Assembly: GCA_964581385.1 (NCBI GenBank) | Contig: CAZOOK010000004.1 | Span: forward strand, 124,001-188,000 | Reading direction: 5' to 3' | From: CAZOOK01 sp964581385 | GTDB lineage: Bacteria > Pseudomonadota > Gammaproteobacteria > Nevskiales > Nevskiaceae | Length of the DNA stretch: 64,000 bases | Part shown: one piece after another, positions 10,768-19,697 of the stretch | How the letters are laid out: each line of letters begins with the position of its first letter | Position numbering within the stretch: the first letter of the stretch is position 1 | Notes under the pieces: model-generated | Told to the model about the DNA's origin: nothing | Database searches by the model: none | What the model saw: only the letters and a program-made list of their open reading frames with translations | Program-made: the position numbers and the translations under genes

Positions 10768-10910
10768 TAACCTTGCGAAATTTAAGGCGCCAGCGCCAGC
10801 CATCGTATTCCGCAAATTTGCATAGACAGTTCAATCAACAAGGGAGCTTGCGCCCAGTTTTGTGAATTCCTGATTTACCGGCTAACGTTTGGCGCAACTC
10901 ATTGTTTTCA

Positions 10911-10958
10911 ATTGGAGGCTCGGGCCGGAATTGAACCGACGTACGGGGATTTGCAGTC
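10911..10958 (-). repeat. 48-bp copy of the tRNA-Cys 3' half (possible att site)
   Basis: These 48 bases are identical to 25713-25760, which covers the 3' end of tRNA-Cys from CCA back through the T-arm and variable region into the anticodon loop. Beyond base 10958 the match stops and no 5' half is present, so this is not a functional tRNA. Direct duplication of a tRNA 3' end is the classic trace of tyrosine-integrase insertion. The surrounding 10768-11159 holds no other gene. Confidence 0.85.
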
Positions 10959-11159
10959 TTCATTGTTGCCGCTCACCAGGAACAGATCATATCGCGCGTA
11001 TTCTGCTTAAATCCGGTTGAGCACAATGATCGAGCCCAACGTGCTGAAGATTCGGTAGTTGCACCGAAAATAAATGGTCAGTGCTTCGATGAGCACGCTG
11101 GTCATTCCAAGATAAGCGCCAACAGCTCAAATGATCAATTGGGTGCGAACAGCAATAGT

Positions 11160-13034
11160 TCACTGGCCGTACAAGTCAAATTGCCGGGCGAAAAATGCGG
11201 CGACGTCTCTCAGGGCGATTCTGGACTCGGGTATGAACGCAAACACCTGCCAAGCGTGGGGCAGCGAGTCCCACACCTCCAGTTCGACCGGCACGCCTTG
11301 TGCTCTGGCCTTGCGTGCGACGCGGAGGCCATCGTCCAGCAGGATTTCGCTGCTGCTCACCTGAATCAGCAGAGGCGGAAGTCCGGCGAAGTCGCCAAAA
11401 ACCGGGGACAGTAACGGGTGGTCGGGAGGTGTATCGCCGGTGTAGTAGCGGATCGCGTCCGCGGAAAAACCCGGCAGCAGGGAATCGCGCCAGCGATTGA
11501 ATTCGTGCGAAGGGCCGGAGAGGCTGACGTCGACGAACGGCGAGAGGCAGGCGGCGCAGGCCGGCATTGGCAGCCGGGCGTCGCGCAGGGCGAGCAGCAG
11601 CGAAAGTGTCAGTCCACCTCCGGCAGAATCCCCGGCAATCGCGATTTCGCGAGGTTCGATGCCGCGATCGAGCAGGTGACGATAGGCCGCCAGCGCGTCC
11701 TCCACGCTGGCGGGGAACGGATGCTCGGGCGCGAGGCGATAGTCCACCATCACGCCCTCGGCAGCGCATTTCTTGACCAGATAGGCGAGCAACGTTGTAT
11801 GCCCGTTCGAAGCGGGAAAGATGAAGGCGCCGCCGGGGAGATAGAGGATTGTCCGCGTGCGCAGGGGGGCTTCCTGCACGCGCAGGACGCGTCCGACGAA
11901 TGCCGCCCCCTCTACCGGCGTGACGCTGTATCCGCGCGGCACCTTGAATCTGAGTTCCGGGCGACTACGCATCCGCTCCGCCATCTTCAGAGCGAACGCA
12001 GTGCGGCTCAGAAACGGTTTGAGCGTGGCGCGGAACATGACGCTGGCGCCCGCCGCCTGCCAGCTCACCGCTCCGCTGCCGTGCACCGCTTCCGCTTTCT
12101 CGCCATAGGTCGCCAGATCGTCTTCGGATTGCAGCGTGCGCACGGGGCGATCCGCCATGGAATCGACCTCGTCGCGAAAGCTGCCTGGCGCGCGCGCGCA
12201 ACGCTTGAGCATGCGGTAGGCGGTCCGTCCGCCCTCGACGCTGCTTCTGGACGCTGCGCCCAGCGCTTCCAACGCTGCCGGGATGCTGCGCGCCTCAAGA
12301 ATCCCCTCGATCAGCCCGGGGGCGTTGCGGGACGCGAGGCTGAGCAAGCGCCTGGGCAGCTCGAACAGCTCGGCACCGGTATGGACGGTGCGTTCGACTG
12401 CAGAGGCGGCACGGTCGACCCAGGCATAAGTAAGCACGCCGGTGGAACAGACCGTAAGGTTGTTGAGGTAGCAATCGAGCAGCCAGCGATATTCGGGCGT
12501 TTTGTCGATCCCACAGATTAGGTTCGGCAGCCCTGCGAGCCGGCCGGCGACATACGTCCAGTCGTCTTCGGACAGGAGCTTGCGCGCGGGCTCATAGATC
12601 TCCATCTCTTCCGCGCGCATGTGCTGGCGCATGCCGGCACAGTAGTGCGCCAGCTCCTGCGCAAGCGCCTTGCGGCGCCGCTTCCCTCGGACCAGGCTGG
12701 TGCCTTCCAGCTGCTGGAGCAGGAAGAGTCCGGCCGCGGATAGTTTCTCGTGCCCTTCATGCAAACTGGCGGTGATCTTCAAGGTCGGCGGATCGGCCCG
12801 GCCTTGCATGCGGTCGAAGATCAGCTCTTCGCGAGGATGATGAATGCGGTCCAGCACATGCACGAAAAAATGCAGCGCTTCGTGCAGCAAGCGGACATCA
12901 GGGCGCTGGCCGGCATCCAGTGCCCGCGCCTCCTGCTCCATCAAAGCCAGCACATGCACCGCAAACCGGTGCTCGGCAGTAATATCGGCCAGCGGAGCAG
13001 GAAGCTCCCTGACATCCTGGTCCCTCAACAGCAT
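11160..13034 (-). CDS. Hemerythrin-like domain fused to HSL-type alpha/beta hydrolase
   Basis: A 624-residue two-part protein. The N-terminal 150 or so residues form a hemerythrin (HHE) four-helix bundle with likely diiron ligands His22, His66/Glu70 (HHPREE), His92 or His95, and His137/Glu141 (HMRAEE). A linker of about 200 residues with no family recognised by eye leads to a hormone-sensitive-lipase type hydrolase from about 385 to the end. This has LPGGAF at the oxyanion position (the usual HGGG is altered), nucleophile Ser470 in GDSAGGG, acidic residues in ILLDDG and a His in LPHAWQ. It probably hydrolyses acyl esters under oxygen or redox control through the diiron domain, which is an inference. 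The gene is divergent from the WS/DGAT gene across 307 bases. The GC content is visibly higher than in neighbours to the left. Confidence 0.85.
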   Translation of the reverse strand: MLLRDQDVRELPAPLADITAEHRFAVHVLALMEQEARALDAGQRPDVRLLHEALHFFVHVLDRIHHPREELIFDRMQGRADPPTLKITASLHEGHEKLSAAGLFLLQQLEGTSLVRGKRRRKALAQELAHYCAGMRQHMRAEEMEIYEPARKLLSEDDWTYVAGRLAGLPNLICGIDKTPEYRWLLDCYLNNLTVCSTGVLTYAWVDRAASAVERTVHTGAELFELPRRLLSLASRNAPGLIEGILEARSIPAALEALGAASRSSVEGGRTAYRMLKRCARAPGSFRDEVDSMADRPVRTLQSEDDLATYGEKAEAVHGSGAVSWQAAGASVMFRATLKPFLSRTAFALKMAERMRSRPELRFKVPRGYSVTPVEGAAFVGRVLRVQEAPLRTRTILYLPGGAFIFPASNGHTTLLAYLVKKCAAEGVMVDYRLAPEHPFPASVEDALAAYRHLLDRGIEPREIAIAGDSAGGGLTLSLLLALRDARLPMPACAACLSPFVDVSLSGPSHEFNRWRDSLLPGFSADAIRYYTGDTPPDHPLLSPVFGDFAGLPPLLIQVSSSEILLDDGLRVARKARAQGVPVELEVWDSLPHAWQVFAFIPESRIALRDVAAFFARQFDLYGQ

Positions 13035-13341
13035 CGCGGATTTCGCTCAGCCGCCAGACCGTCGCCGCAACGGCACGAACCCTCCAGCCGAGGGCAATGC
13101 GTCCCGCTCACGCCCCCTCTGCCCGCCTCTTCCGGCTCCTTCGTGCCACCTTGGAAATGGTGCATGTATCGTCAGCCGAATACGCTTCCCGAACGGATAC
13201 AGGTGTTGCATCATGCTAGCACGCAAAAACGTGACGGTGCCCCGAAAAATCAATGGTCGCCTCAAGTAAAACAGCGAGTAGCACAGTGATAATCATCGTC
13301 GGTTGGCATGCAGGCATGAGGCTCGTACCGGAGCTCCGGCC

Positions 13342-14775
13342 ATGAGCAAACTTTCCCTGATCGACGACCTGTTCCTGCTCCTGGAAAGTCGGCGCGTGCC
13401 GCTGCACATCGGCGTCCTGATGCTGTTCGACCCGCCGGCCGACGCGTCTCCGCTCTTCGCAGCGCAACTGGCCGAGCGGCTGCGAGTGTTCTCCCAGGCA
13501 ACTCCGCCGTTCAATCAGCGCCTGACGCGCCGCAGGGGCGTGCACGCCTGGGAAGCGGACGAGGAATTCGATCTGGATCATCATTTCGTGCATACCGCGC
13601 TGCCGCAGCCCGGTCGCATCCGCGAACTGCTGTCCCTGGTCTCCAGTGCGCATTCCGCGCACCTGGATCGTGCCTACCCACTGTGGCGGATGTACCTGAT
13701 CGAGGGCATCGAGGGTGGCCGCCTCGCCGTGTATCTCAAGATCCACCACTCGCTCGTCGACGGCGTGGGCGGCGTCCGCCTCCTGATGCGCTCCATGTCG
13801 AGCGATGCGGCGCAATCGGCAAAGATGCTCCCGCTTTGGGAAGTGGGACCGACCAAGCCAAAGAAAGCGCAGATTCTGCCGGTCCCCGCACCGCCACCTG
13901 CGGTGGAAGGCATCGCGGCGTTGCGGCTTCTTGCGCGCGAGGGCGTACAGGCGGTTGCACCGGTGCTGCGCGAGGTGCGGGAAACGTTTCGCGAGGTCCG
14001 CCACAACGACCCGGACGTAGCGCTGTTCGGCCAGGCGCCACGCAGCCTGCTCAAGACCAGGATCAGTGCCACGCGCCGCTTCGCGGCGCAGCAGTACGCC
14101 ACGCCGCGCATGCGCGGCGTGGCCGAGGCGCTCAACGCGACGCTGAACGACGTCGTGCTCGCGATGTGCGGCGGCGCACTGCGCCGCTACCTGCTTAAGC
14201 GCGGCGACCTTCCGGAAAAACCGCTGATTGCCGGAGTGCCTGTCTCGATCCGGCGCAACAACACCGCACTCGGCAACGAGGTGGCATTCACCATCACGCA
14301 TCTGGCGACGCACATGGAAGATGCGGTGGAACGCCTGCTCGCGATCAAGCGCTGCATGGACAAGAACAAGCAGCGCTTCGAGAAGCTTTCGCCCGGCCAA
14401 ATCATGGCCTACGCCCTGCTGACGCTGACGCCCGGCACGATTGGGAGCCTGGTGTCGCGCTCTTCCGGCCATGCCCTCGGCTACGTGGTGGTCTCGCACG
14501 TTCCGGGGCCGCGTGAAGACCTGTATTGGCAGGGCTGCCGTCTCGCCGGCCTCTACCCTGCCTCGCTGCTGATCGACATGCTGGCGCTCAACATCACCGT
14601 TATCAGCCGCCACGACTTCGTCGACTTTGGCCTGATTGCCTGCCGCAAGTCGGTTCCGCACGCACAGCGCCTGCTCGAGTACCTCGAAGACGAACTGGCC
14701 GCCCTGGAAGCCGGGGTGCTCAAGCGCTCGCAGCCGGAACCGCGCCGCGGCGCAACCAGACGTGCGAAATCCTGA
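13342..14775 (+). CDS. Wax ester synthase / diacylglycerol acyltransferase (WS/DGAT)
   Basis: Acyl-CoA-dependent acyltransferase making wax esters and/or triacylglycerol at the membrane face of storage droplets. The 477-residue product has the catalytic HHxxxDG motif at residues 135-141 (HHSLVDG). The N-terminus MSKLSLIDDLFLLLE and the C-terminal DUF1298-like region (VSHVPGPREDLYWQG, then LNITVISRHDFVDFG) are family-typical. The start at 13342 is preferred over the frame start at 13303 because GGAG lies upstream and the family starts here. The divergent neighbour encodes a lipase-like hydrolase, giving a synthesis and mobilisation pair. The 307-base intergenic region should hold both promoters; no clear operator was seen. 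The sequence is GC-rich. Confidence 0.92.
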   Translation: MSKLSLIDDLFLLLESRRVPLHIGVLMLFDPPADASPLFAAQLAERLRVFSQATPPFNQRLTRRRGVHAWEADEEFDLDHHFVHTALPQPGRIRELLSLVSSAHSAHLDRAYPLWRMYLIEGIEGGRLAVYLKIHHSLVDGVGGVRLLMRSMSSDAAQSAKMLPLWEVGPTKPKKAQILPVPAPPPAVEGIAALRLLAREGVQAVAPVLREVRETFREVRHNDPDVALFGQAPRSLLKTRISATRRFAAQQYATPRMRGVAEALNATLNDVVLAMCGGALRRYLLKRGDLPEKPLIAGVPVSIRRNNTALGNEVAFTITHLATHMEDAVERLLAIKRCMDKNKQRFEKLSPGQIMAYALLTLTPGTIGSLVSRSSGHALGYVVVSHVPGPREDLYWQGCRLAGLYPASLLIDMLALNITVISRHDFVDFGLIACRKSVPHAQRLLEYLEDELAALEAGVLKRSQPEPRRGATRRAKS

Positions 14776-14902
14776 TCCGGCCGCGCGCTGGGGGAAGATG
14801 ATGTGCCGGTTTAAGGTGGGACTGTCGCTGCTCGCGCTGTAATGAACCACGCAGCCACCCCACCACTCGACGCTCTCTCAAATCCTGGTTTAATGGGTTG
14901 GT

Positions 14903-16054
14903 TTAATGAGACCGCGTTTCCACCTTGACCTCCGCAGTATTTTCGTCACCGAAGGTGTGAAGCAGGAAGCGACGCGCATCGTCGCGCGAAGCGGCATCGG
15001 CAGCGAATCGACTATCGAGAAACGCTTCTACGGCCAGCGTAGTCAGCATCTGCTGCCGCGCCGCCTTCATGACCACGAGTGGCAGCGGTCCGGTACATGG
15101 CGGATCGATCGCACTCACAACCAAGCCCTGATCAGGATCGGTCAGCGTCTCCAGAACGCCGGGCGCCGCGTTCTTCAATCCTTCGTGCACCGTACTGCAG
15201 CCCACTCTGTCGGGATTGCTGAAGAAGCGCATCAAAGTCGCTGCGGGTTCTGCAAATCCGGCATGCGCGGCCCCCTTCAGCGTCACCAGTATCGATCCTG
15301 GAAACTCTTCGAGTATCGGCCGTGCATTCTTCTCATACGGAATAATGGGATCGGTGTCGCTAGCAATCATCAACAAGGGAATCGAACCAATCGAACTATC
15401 GGCGAAAAATCGCGCTGAGAACATGAACGCCGGGCCAGCAATAGATATGGCCGCGGCGATACGGGGGTCCCGCATCCGTCGGTCGTAGGCTGCAAGCGTA
15501 GACGTCAGTCCGCCGAGAGAAACACCGGCGACAGCGATGCGCTGCACATCAATCGTGCGGTACAGCACATCCTTGGGATCTTTCGCGCGATCGAGCACCG
15601 TGTCGACGAGAAAATGGATATCCCCAGGTTGATTAACGACATCGGTGATCTGTGACTTGCCTGGGGCAAAAGTTTTAGTCAGAGGGTAATTCACCGCCAC
15701 AACGGTATAACCATGACTGGCCAGGAATTTGTCGAGATATTCACCTTCCCTGCTAAAAGACATGAAGCCGTGGCTGTAGACCAGCAAGGGGCCGGGCCGC
15801 TGCATCCCCATCGGTCGCCATAACTCCCCCTTGAGCACACGCTGCGGACTGCCCTTGAAGTCGTGATTGGGTGGAGTCGGTCTTGTCCGGTCCATCGCCT
15901 GGAAATCTTCGACTACGACCGGATAATGACCTGGCTTGAAACGCGCGAGACTGGCGGCACCGTGCGGAACTTCGCGCGCTGGAACGAATGCGAACCAATA
16001 AAACATCGTACAGATCAAGGCCACGAACAACAACACGGACGTGAATCTTTTCAT
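14903..16054 (-). CDS. Exported or membrane-anchored alpha/beta hydrolase
   Basis: Serine hydrolase of 383 residues, similar in layout to dienelactone-hydrolase or PAF-acetylhydrolase-like enzymes. An N-terminal hydrophobic segment (residues 4-23, FTSVLLFVALICTMFYWFAF) acts as signal or anchor. The fold markers follow: HGF at 95-97, nucleophile Ser179 in GVSLGG, likely acid Asp235 (ASDTDPIIP) and likely His264 (GAAHAGF). The substrate is not evident. It is convergent with the WS/DGAT gene and could be a second lipid-ester hydrolase of the same locus, but is not co-transcribed with it. The start ATG at 16054 is clear. A long C-terminal extension after residue 280 is not part of the core fold. 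Confidence 0.8.
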   Translation of the reverse strand: MKRFTSVLLFVALICTMFYWFAFVPAREVPHGAASLARFKPGHYPVVVEDFQAMDRTRPTPPNHDFKGSPQRVLKGELWRPMGMQRPGPLLVYSHGFMSFSREGEYLDKFLASHGYTVVAVNYPLTKTFAPGKSQITDVVNQPGDIHFLVDTVLDRAKDPKDVLYRTIDVQRIAVAGVSLGGLTSTLAAYDRRMRDPRIAAAISIAGPAFMFSARFFADSSIGSIPLLMIASDTDPIIPYEKNARPILEEFPGSILVTLKGAAHAGFAEPAATLMRFFSNPDRVGCSTVHEGLKNAAPGVLETLTDPDQGLVVSAIDPPCTGPLPLVVMKAARQQMLTTLAVEAFLDSRFAADAASRDDARRFLLHTFGDENTAEVKVETRSH

Positions 16055-16556
16055 GTTATCTATCTAGTAGTGTCCCAATGTTATGGGAGCGCCGCAACTA
16101 TTGGCTGCCAGATTCTCGAAGCTGTGGAAGTGCCGTAACTGAATAATGCCCGCCTCATAAGGGGCGGCTCTCAATGGGGGATCGATGTCGAGCTGGTGAT
16201 CGCGCTCGATATGGGGAGTTATCGATAATTCTGATGAGCTGGACATTGCAGGTCTTCCCCGACGACCCCCTCAGACTGCTCCGGCCGTAGCCAGGTCTAA
16301 ATGCTCCGTCTGCGAACATTCACAAGGTGCCAAAAGCCGCCATTCGCTGTGGTAATCAGCTTTCCTCAAAGCGGACATTTCAATCCCAGTCGCATTAGTG
16401 ATCGGCGGCAACCCTAGACTGTGACGCAGTTCACACTCGCAGAGTAATACCAATGCGAAACTATATAGCGGCAGCATGTGATTTCCGACATTCATTCCAA
16501 GAGCGCACGTCGGCACTTTTATGCCAGCCGGGCACGCCATTCAATGGAGAAAACTC
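16055..16556. other. Intergenic region, no gene seen
   Basis: About 500 bases between divergent genes for exported proteins. Small open frames on the minus strand (16064-16246 and 16271-16540) lack ribosome sites and recognisable sequence. Promoters for both flanking genes are expected here, but no clear hexamer pair was found. Confidence 0.4.
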
Positions 16557-17849
16557 ATGGCCATACACAACGACAAATCCATAAATCGTCTTCGCACGTT
16601 TGCGACCACGATCGCAGTCGGATTAATCACAACGAGTGCATTCGCCGACGGCAACGGACCGCAGGGCGCGCCTGAATTTCAGGTAGGTACCGGGTTCGTC
16701 TCTGGTATCGCGCGTGATGCCGCTGGCGATTTCGTCGTTGCCTGGAATGGCCAGTGGGCTCGTACCTTCAATGCCGACGGAACACCCAAAGGCGAAGCGT
16801 TTCCGATCGCGCCGGGCTCAATTAGCAGTGCCATTTCAATTGCCATGGACGGGGCAGGTGATTTCATCGTGGCTTGGCAGGGCCAAACAGACATTTTTGC
16901 GCAACGCTATGCGCTGAACGGAACAGCGATTGGTGGAAATATCCTGGTCACTGGCTCGCCAACCGATCGGCCAGGCGCCCTTAGCGATTCGACGCAACTC
17001 GGCCCCTTGGTTGCGATGGATGGTAACGGTGACTTTGTGGTCGGTTGGACCGATTGGAGATTTGGTTGCTTCTTTGATGTGGTGGGCGCCGATGGTAGCT
17101 GTCGATCGATCCTGGGTACTCTTCAAACCCCTACTTACGCACGTATTTATAATGCCGATGGTACTGCGCGTACCGAGGCTTTGAAGGAGCACAGTGGCGT
17201 GACTGTTGCCCCTACGGCGGCACCGTACCTTGGTATCGGAGGCAGTGCGCTTGCGGGCCTTGCAGTCGCCGAAAACGGGAATTTTGCGATGGCGTTCACT
17301 ACTGAGGGGTGGGATGTCCTCACCGCGAAGCCGTTCAATGCAACCGGAGCCGCAGCGGGGAAGCACGTGGTTTTCAAGCCATGGGTTCTCGTTGGCAACG
17401 GGCAAGTCGGTGGGAGCGGCCCGCCCTCGATCGGTATCGATGACAGCGGCAACTTCGTGATTGCAAGAGAGGTTAACGGCAATATGTACGCAGCGCGCTA
17501 CGCTGCACATGGCACACCGAAAGGCTCGACTCTGAAGCTGGATGCCAGCGGGACCGTCGTCGGCTATCCTTCCAGCCCTCGGGTTTCCGTGATGCATTCA
17601 GGTGACTTTGTAGTGACTTGGGAGCAAATCGTTGGCGACCCCGCCTACCCGGGCTACAAAAAAATCGGTCAGTATTACCACGCGGACGGTACGCCCAACG
17701 GTCCGACTTTCGATATCGAGACCGCTGATCCCAACACTCTGACTTCGGGTTTGGCCAGCGCTGTGGACGGCAACGGCAATTTGGCTGCGGCGTGGACCAC
17801 GAGCAGTGGTGCAGTGATGGTACGGTTGCTATCCGCACCGGGACCTTAA
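16557..17849 (+). CDS. Secreted protein with repeated DGxGDFVVAW motifs (paralogue A)
   Basis: No named family. The 430-residue product has a signal peptide (about residues 1-30, ending TTSAFADG). Repeated units follow, centred on D-[AG]-x-G-[DN]-F-[VA]-[VI]-A-W: DAAGDFVVAW, DGAGDFIVAW, DGNGDFVVGW, DSGNFVIA, HSGDFVVTW, DGNGNLAAAW. They are interspersed with YADGTPKG-type turns. This suggests a beta-propeller-like extracellular protein. GGAGA stands before the ATG at 16557, which is why that start was chosen over 16521. The minus-strand gene at 18345-19697 encodes a clear paralogue. The two face each other across an IS110-family remnant. Function is unknown. Confidence 0.7.
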   Translation: MAIHNDKSINRLRTFATTIAVGLITTSAFADGNGPQGAPEFQVGTGFVSGIARDAAGDFVVAWNGQWARTFNADGTPKGEAFPIAPGSISSAISIAMDGAGDFIVAWQGQTDIFAQRYALNGTAIGGNILVTGSPTDRPGALSDSTQLGPLVAMDGNGDFVVGWTDWRFGCFFDVVGADGSCRSILGTLQTPTYARIYNADGTARTEALKEHSGVTVAPTAAPYLGIGGSALAGLAVAENGNFAMAFTTEGWDVLTAKPFNATGAAAGKHVVFKPWVLVGNGQVGGSGPPSIGIDDSGNFVIAREVNGNMYAARYAAHGTPKGSTLKLDASGTVVGYPSSPRVSVMHSGDFVVTWEQIVGDPAYPGYKKIGQYYHADGTPNGPTFDIETADPNTLTSGLASAVDGNGNLAAAWTTSSGAVMVRLLSAPGP

Positions 17850-17867
17850 ATACCGTAACGAATGACA

Positions 17868-18089
17868 TGGACCTCCCCACTCACCTGGCCTCTGAAAGCC
17901 AGAATGGGGATGTCGAAGTAACTCAACCCACGAGGGAGAAACTCCATGTCAACAATTATCCACTTCGGCCTGGATTTGGCCAAGAACACGTTCTCGATCT
18001 GCTGCACTGATGACCGCGGACACATCGTACTGCGAAAAACCGTTTCCCGAAGTGAGCTGTTGGTCTTCTTCTCGCAGCAGCACGCGTAG
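17868..18089 (+). mobile_element. IS110-family remnant, left end plus start of transposase
   Basis: Only the left part of an IS110/IS1111-type element is left: a short non-coding end and the first 47 codons of the transposase. The non-coding part can fold as a two-part hairpin, CCCCA (17875-17879) with TGGGG (17905-17909) and CTGGC (17885-17889) with GCCAG (17898-17902). The exact left terminus is inferred. The rest of the element is missing, so it cannot move. Confidence 0.7.
17946..18089 (+). pseudogene. IS110-family transposase, N-terminal fragment
   Basis: The 47-codon reading frame starts MSTIIHFGLDLAKNTFSICC, followed by DDRGHIVLRKTVSRSELLVFF. This is the RuvC-like (DEDD) N-terminus of IS110 transposases with its first catalytic Asp in GLDLAK. 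AGGGAG precedes the ATG. The frame ends at a TAG that leads directly into an unrelated short palindromic repeat, so about 85-90 percent of the usual 300-340 residue protein is gone, including the serine-containing Tnp domain. Confidence 0.85.
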
Positions 18090-18123
18090 GTCGGATTAAC
18101 CGACGAAGGCGGTGTAATCCGAC
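18090..18123. repeat. REP-like palindrome at the IS110 break point
   Basis: GTCGGATTA (18090-18098) and TAATCCGAC (18115-18123) are exact 9-base inverted repeats. The sequence resembles the dispersed GTCGGATTA...TAATCCGAC elements found between genes in many proteobacteria. Related palindromes occur at 36741-36761 and, in another version, at 60525-60558. Up to the next gene (18345) the remaining 220 bases hold nothing else recognisable. Confidence 0.6.
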
Positions 18124-18344
18124 GATCGCGACCGGCCGGAATGGGCTGGTCACGACGACATACCGACCTTCTTCGGTAGCGTGCCAGAACATGCCATTAA
18201 CTTGTGCGGTCGAGGTGTCACAAAGCGGTCGTGCACCGAGCCAACTTTGAAGGTTGAAGCTGAGCGCAGCGAAGCCCAACTTCTGTGGTGCTCAGGAACG
18301 TCAATTGTTGGGGTTCGCGAGCTCACCTCAACCTACCGTCCTGA

Positions 18345-19697
18345 TTAAGGCGGAGTTATCTGTCGTCCGACTACGGTGAACACATCGCTATGAATGTGCG
18401 TTCCTACAAAAGCACTCCAAATAGCGACCATGCCGCCGCTGGAATCGACGGCAATGCTTACGCTGCCGTAATTTATATTGCTTGTCCCATCATCGATCAC
18501 GAAAGCCGGACCATTGGCACTTCCATCTGCGCTGTAATACTGACCGTCGAATTCACAGCTGGTGTAGCCGCCTGCCAGGTTCGCTGTGTTATTCGTTACA
18601 GTAACGAATCCGCCGGATGGCATCATCGCCAATGCAGTGCTACCGCAGCGACCGTTGTTCGGCGGCATCAAGATGCTACCGAGTGAAGAGCCAGAAGCTG
18701 AGTAGCGGTTGAGGTTTTGGCCCGATAGCACGGCAAAATTGCCGGCGGCATCAGAGACGACGGCATCGACAAGATAGGGGGAGACGCCGGCTGGGATATT
18801 AGTCAACGCAATTTTGAGACCCGTCTTCGCGAGGTAAGGGTTGTACCACTGCGCGTAGGCTTCCGTCGCAGAGTCAAACACCATCAACACGTTGCCGTTA
18901 TCGAGCATGGGCGTGCTGCCTACAAGCAGGCTGCCAGAACCAAATGCATTGCCGGTTGCCACCGGTGTCTCCCATCTGCGGGCCACTCCGTTCGCGCGGT
19001 ATGCAGCGGCGTAGGATTTGTAAGCTTCGCTGCTGAGGCAGGCCAGGCCGGCAACGCTTACATAGCAGGCGTACGTGGTCGTCGTCTTGTTCCAGGCAAC
19101 AGCGAAATCGCCGTTGGAATCCATGGCAACCCGCGGCATCCCGGTTTGGATACCTTCCGCCAAAAAGAATCTGAGCCGAATATTGTCTAAATCAGGGTAA
19201 TTGATCGGCGCGGACCCGATGTTCAAGGCGGTGCCTTTGGCAACACCGGCGACGCTGTAGCGCTGCGCTTTAAGTTCGCCCGCATGCTTCCCGAGCTGTC
19301 CATAGGCGCCCTGCGACTCGATCCAGCTTGCGACAAAATCTCCATCGGAATCCATCGCAACAGCGGCGTTGCTGGCGTAGACGTTGTCACCCAGCGCAAT
19401 TTCTGGACTCAGTGGAACGCCATCACCGGTAAACGAACGCACAGCGGCCTGCCCGTTATAGCCGGAACCGTCGGACATCTCTTCTTGCCATGCGACCGCG
19501 AAATTGCCCGAGGATCCGCGCCCCACCGACACCGTCGGGTATCGGTAAGCCCCACTAGTGACCGTAAACAGAGGCCCTACGTTCGCGGTGCCGGCCGCAG
19601 AAGCCGCGCCGGGGCTGCTACAGAAGGCGGCTGTTATAGCCGAGGCAAACAACGAACGCACGAAATAAGACCGAACAACCTTTTTGTTCTGTGGCAT
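18345..19697 (-). CDS. Secreted protein with repeated DSxGDFxVAW motifs (paralogue B)
   Basis: A 450-residue exported protein of the same type as the product of 16557-17849. The signal peptide (residues 1-35, ending GAASAAG) is followed by units such as GSSGNFAVAW, DSDGDFVASW, DSNGDFAVAW, DAAGNFAVLS and PSGGFVTV, together with YSADGSANGPAFVID, close to YHADGTPNGPTFDIE in the paralogue. Several cysteines (TTTYACYVSVAGLACLS, NGRCGS, TSCEFDG) may form disulfides. GGGGAG precedes the ATG at 19697. The pair is convergent, so they do not share a promoter. No anchor or sorting motif is seen. Function is unknown. Confidence 0.7.
   Translation of the reverse strand: MPQNKKVVRSYFVRSLFASAITAAFCSSPGAASAAGTANVGPLFTVTSGAYRYPTVSVGRGSSGNFAVAWQEEMSDGSGYNGQAAVRSFTGDGVPLSPEIALGDNVYASNAAVAMDSDGDFVASWIESQGAYGQLGKHAGELKAQRYSVAGVAKGTALNIGSAPINYPDLDNIRLRFFLAEGIQTGMPRVAMDSNGDFAVAWNKTTTTYACYVSVAGLACLSSEAYKSYAAAYRANGVARRWETPVATGNAFGSGSLLVGSTPMLDNGNVLMVFDSATEAYAQWYNPYLAKTGLKIALTNIPAGVSPYLVDAVVSDAAGNFAVLSGQNLNRYSASGSSLGSILMPPNNGRCGSTALAMMPSGGFVTVTNNTANLAGGYTSCEFDGQYYSADGSANGPAFVIDDGTSNINYGSVSIAVDSSGGMVAIWSAFVGTHIHSDVFTVVGRQITPP

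Noticed and set aside
10911..10958. Second tRNA-Cys gene
   Set aside because: Only the 3' half is present; the 5' acceptor strand, D-arm and most of the anticodon stem are missing.
13216..14850. 544-codon minus-strand open frame
   Set aside because: Antisense to the WS/DGAT gene, which carries HHxxxDG and a ribosome site; the long frame is a by-product of high GC.
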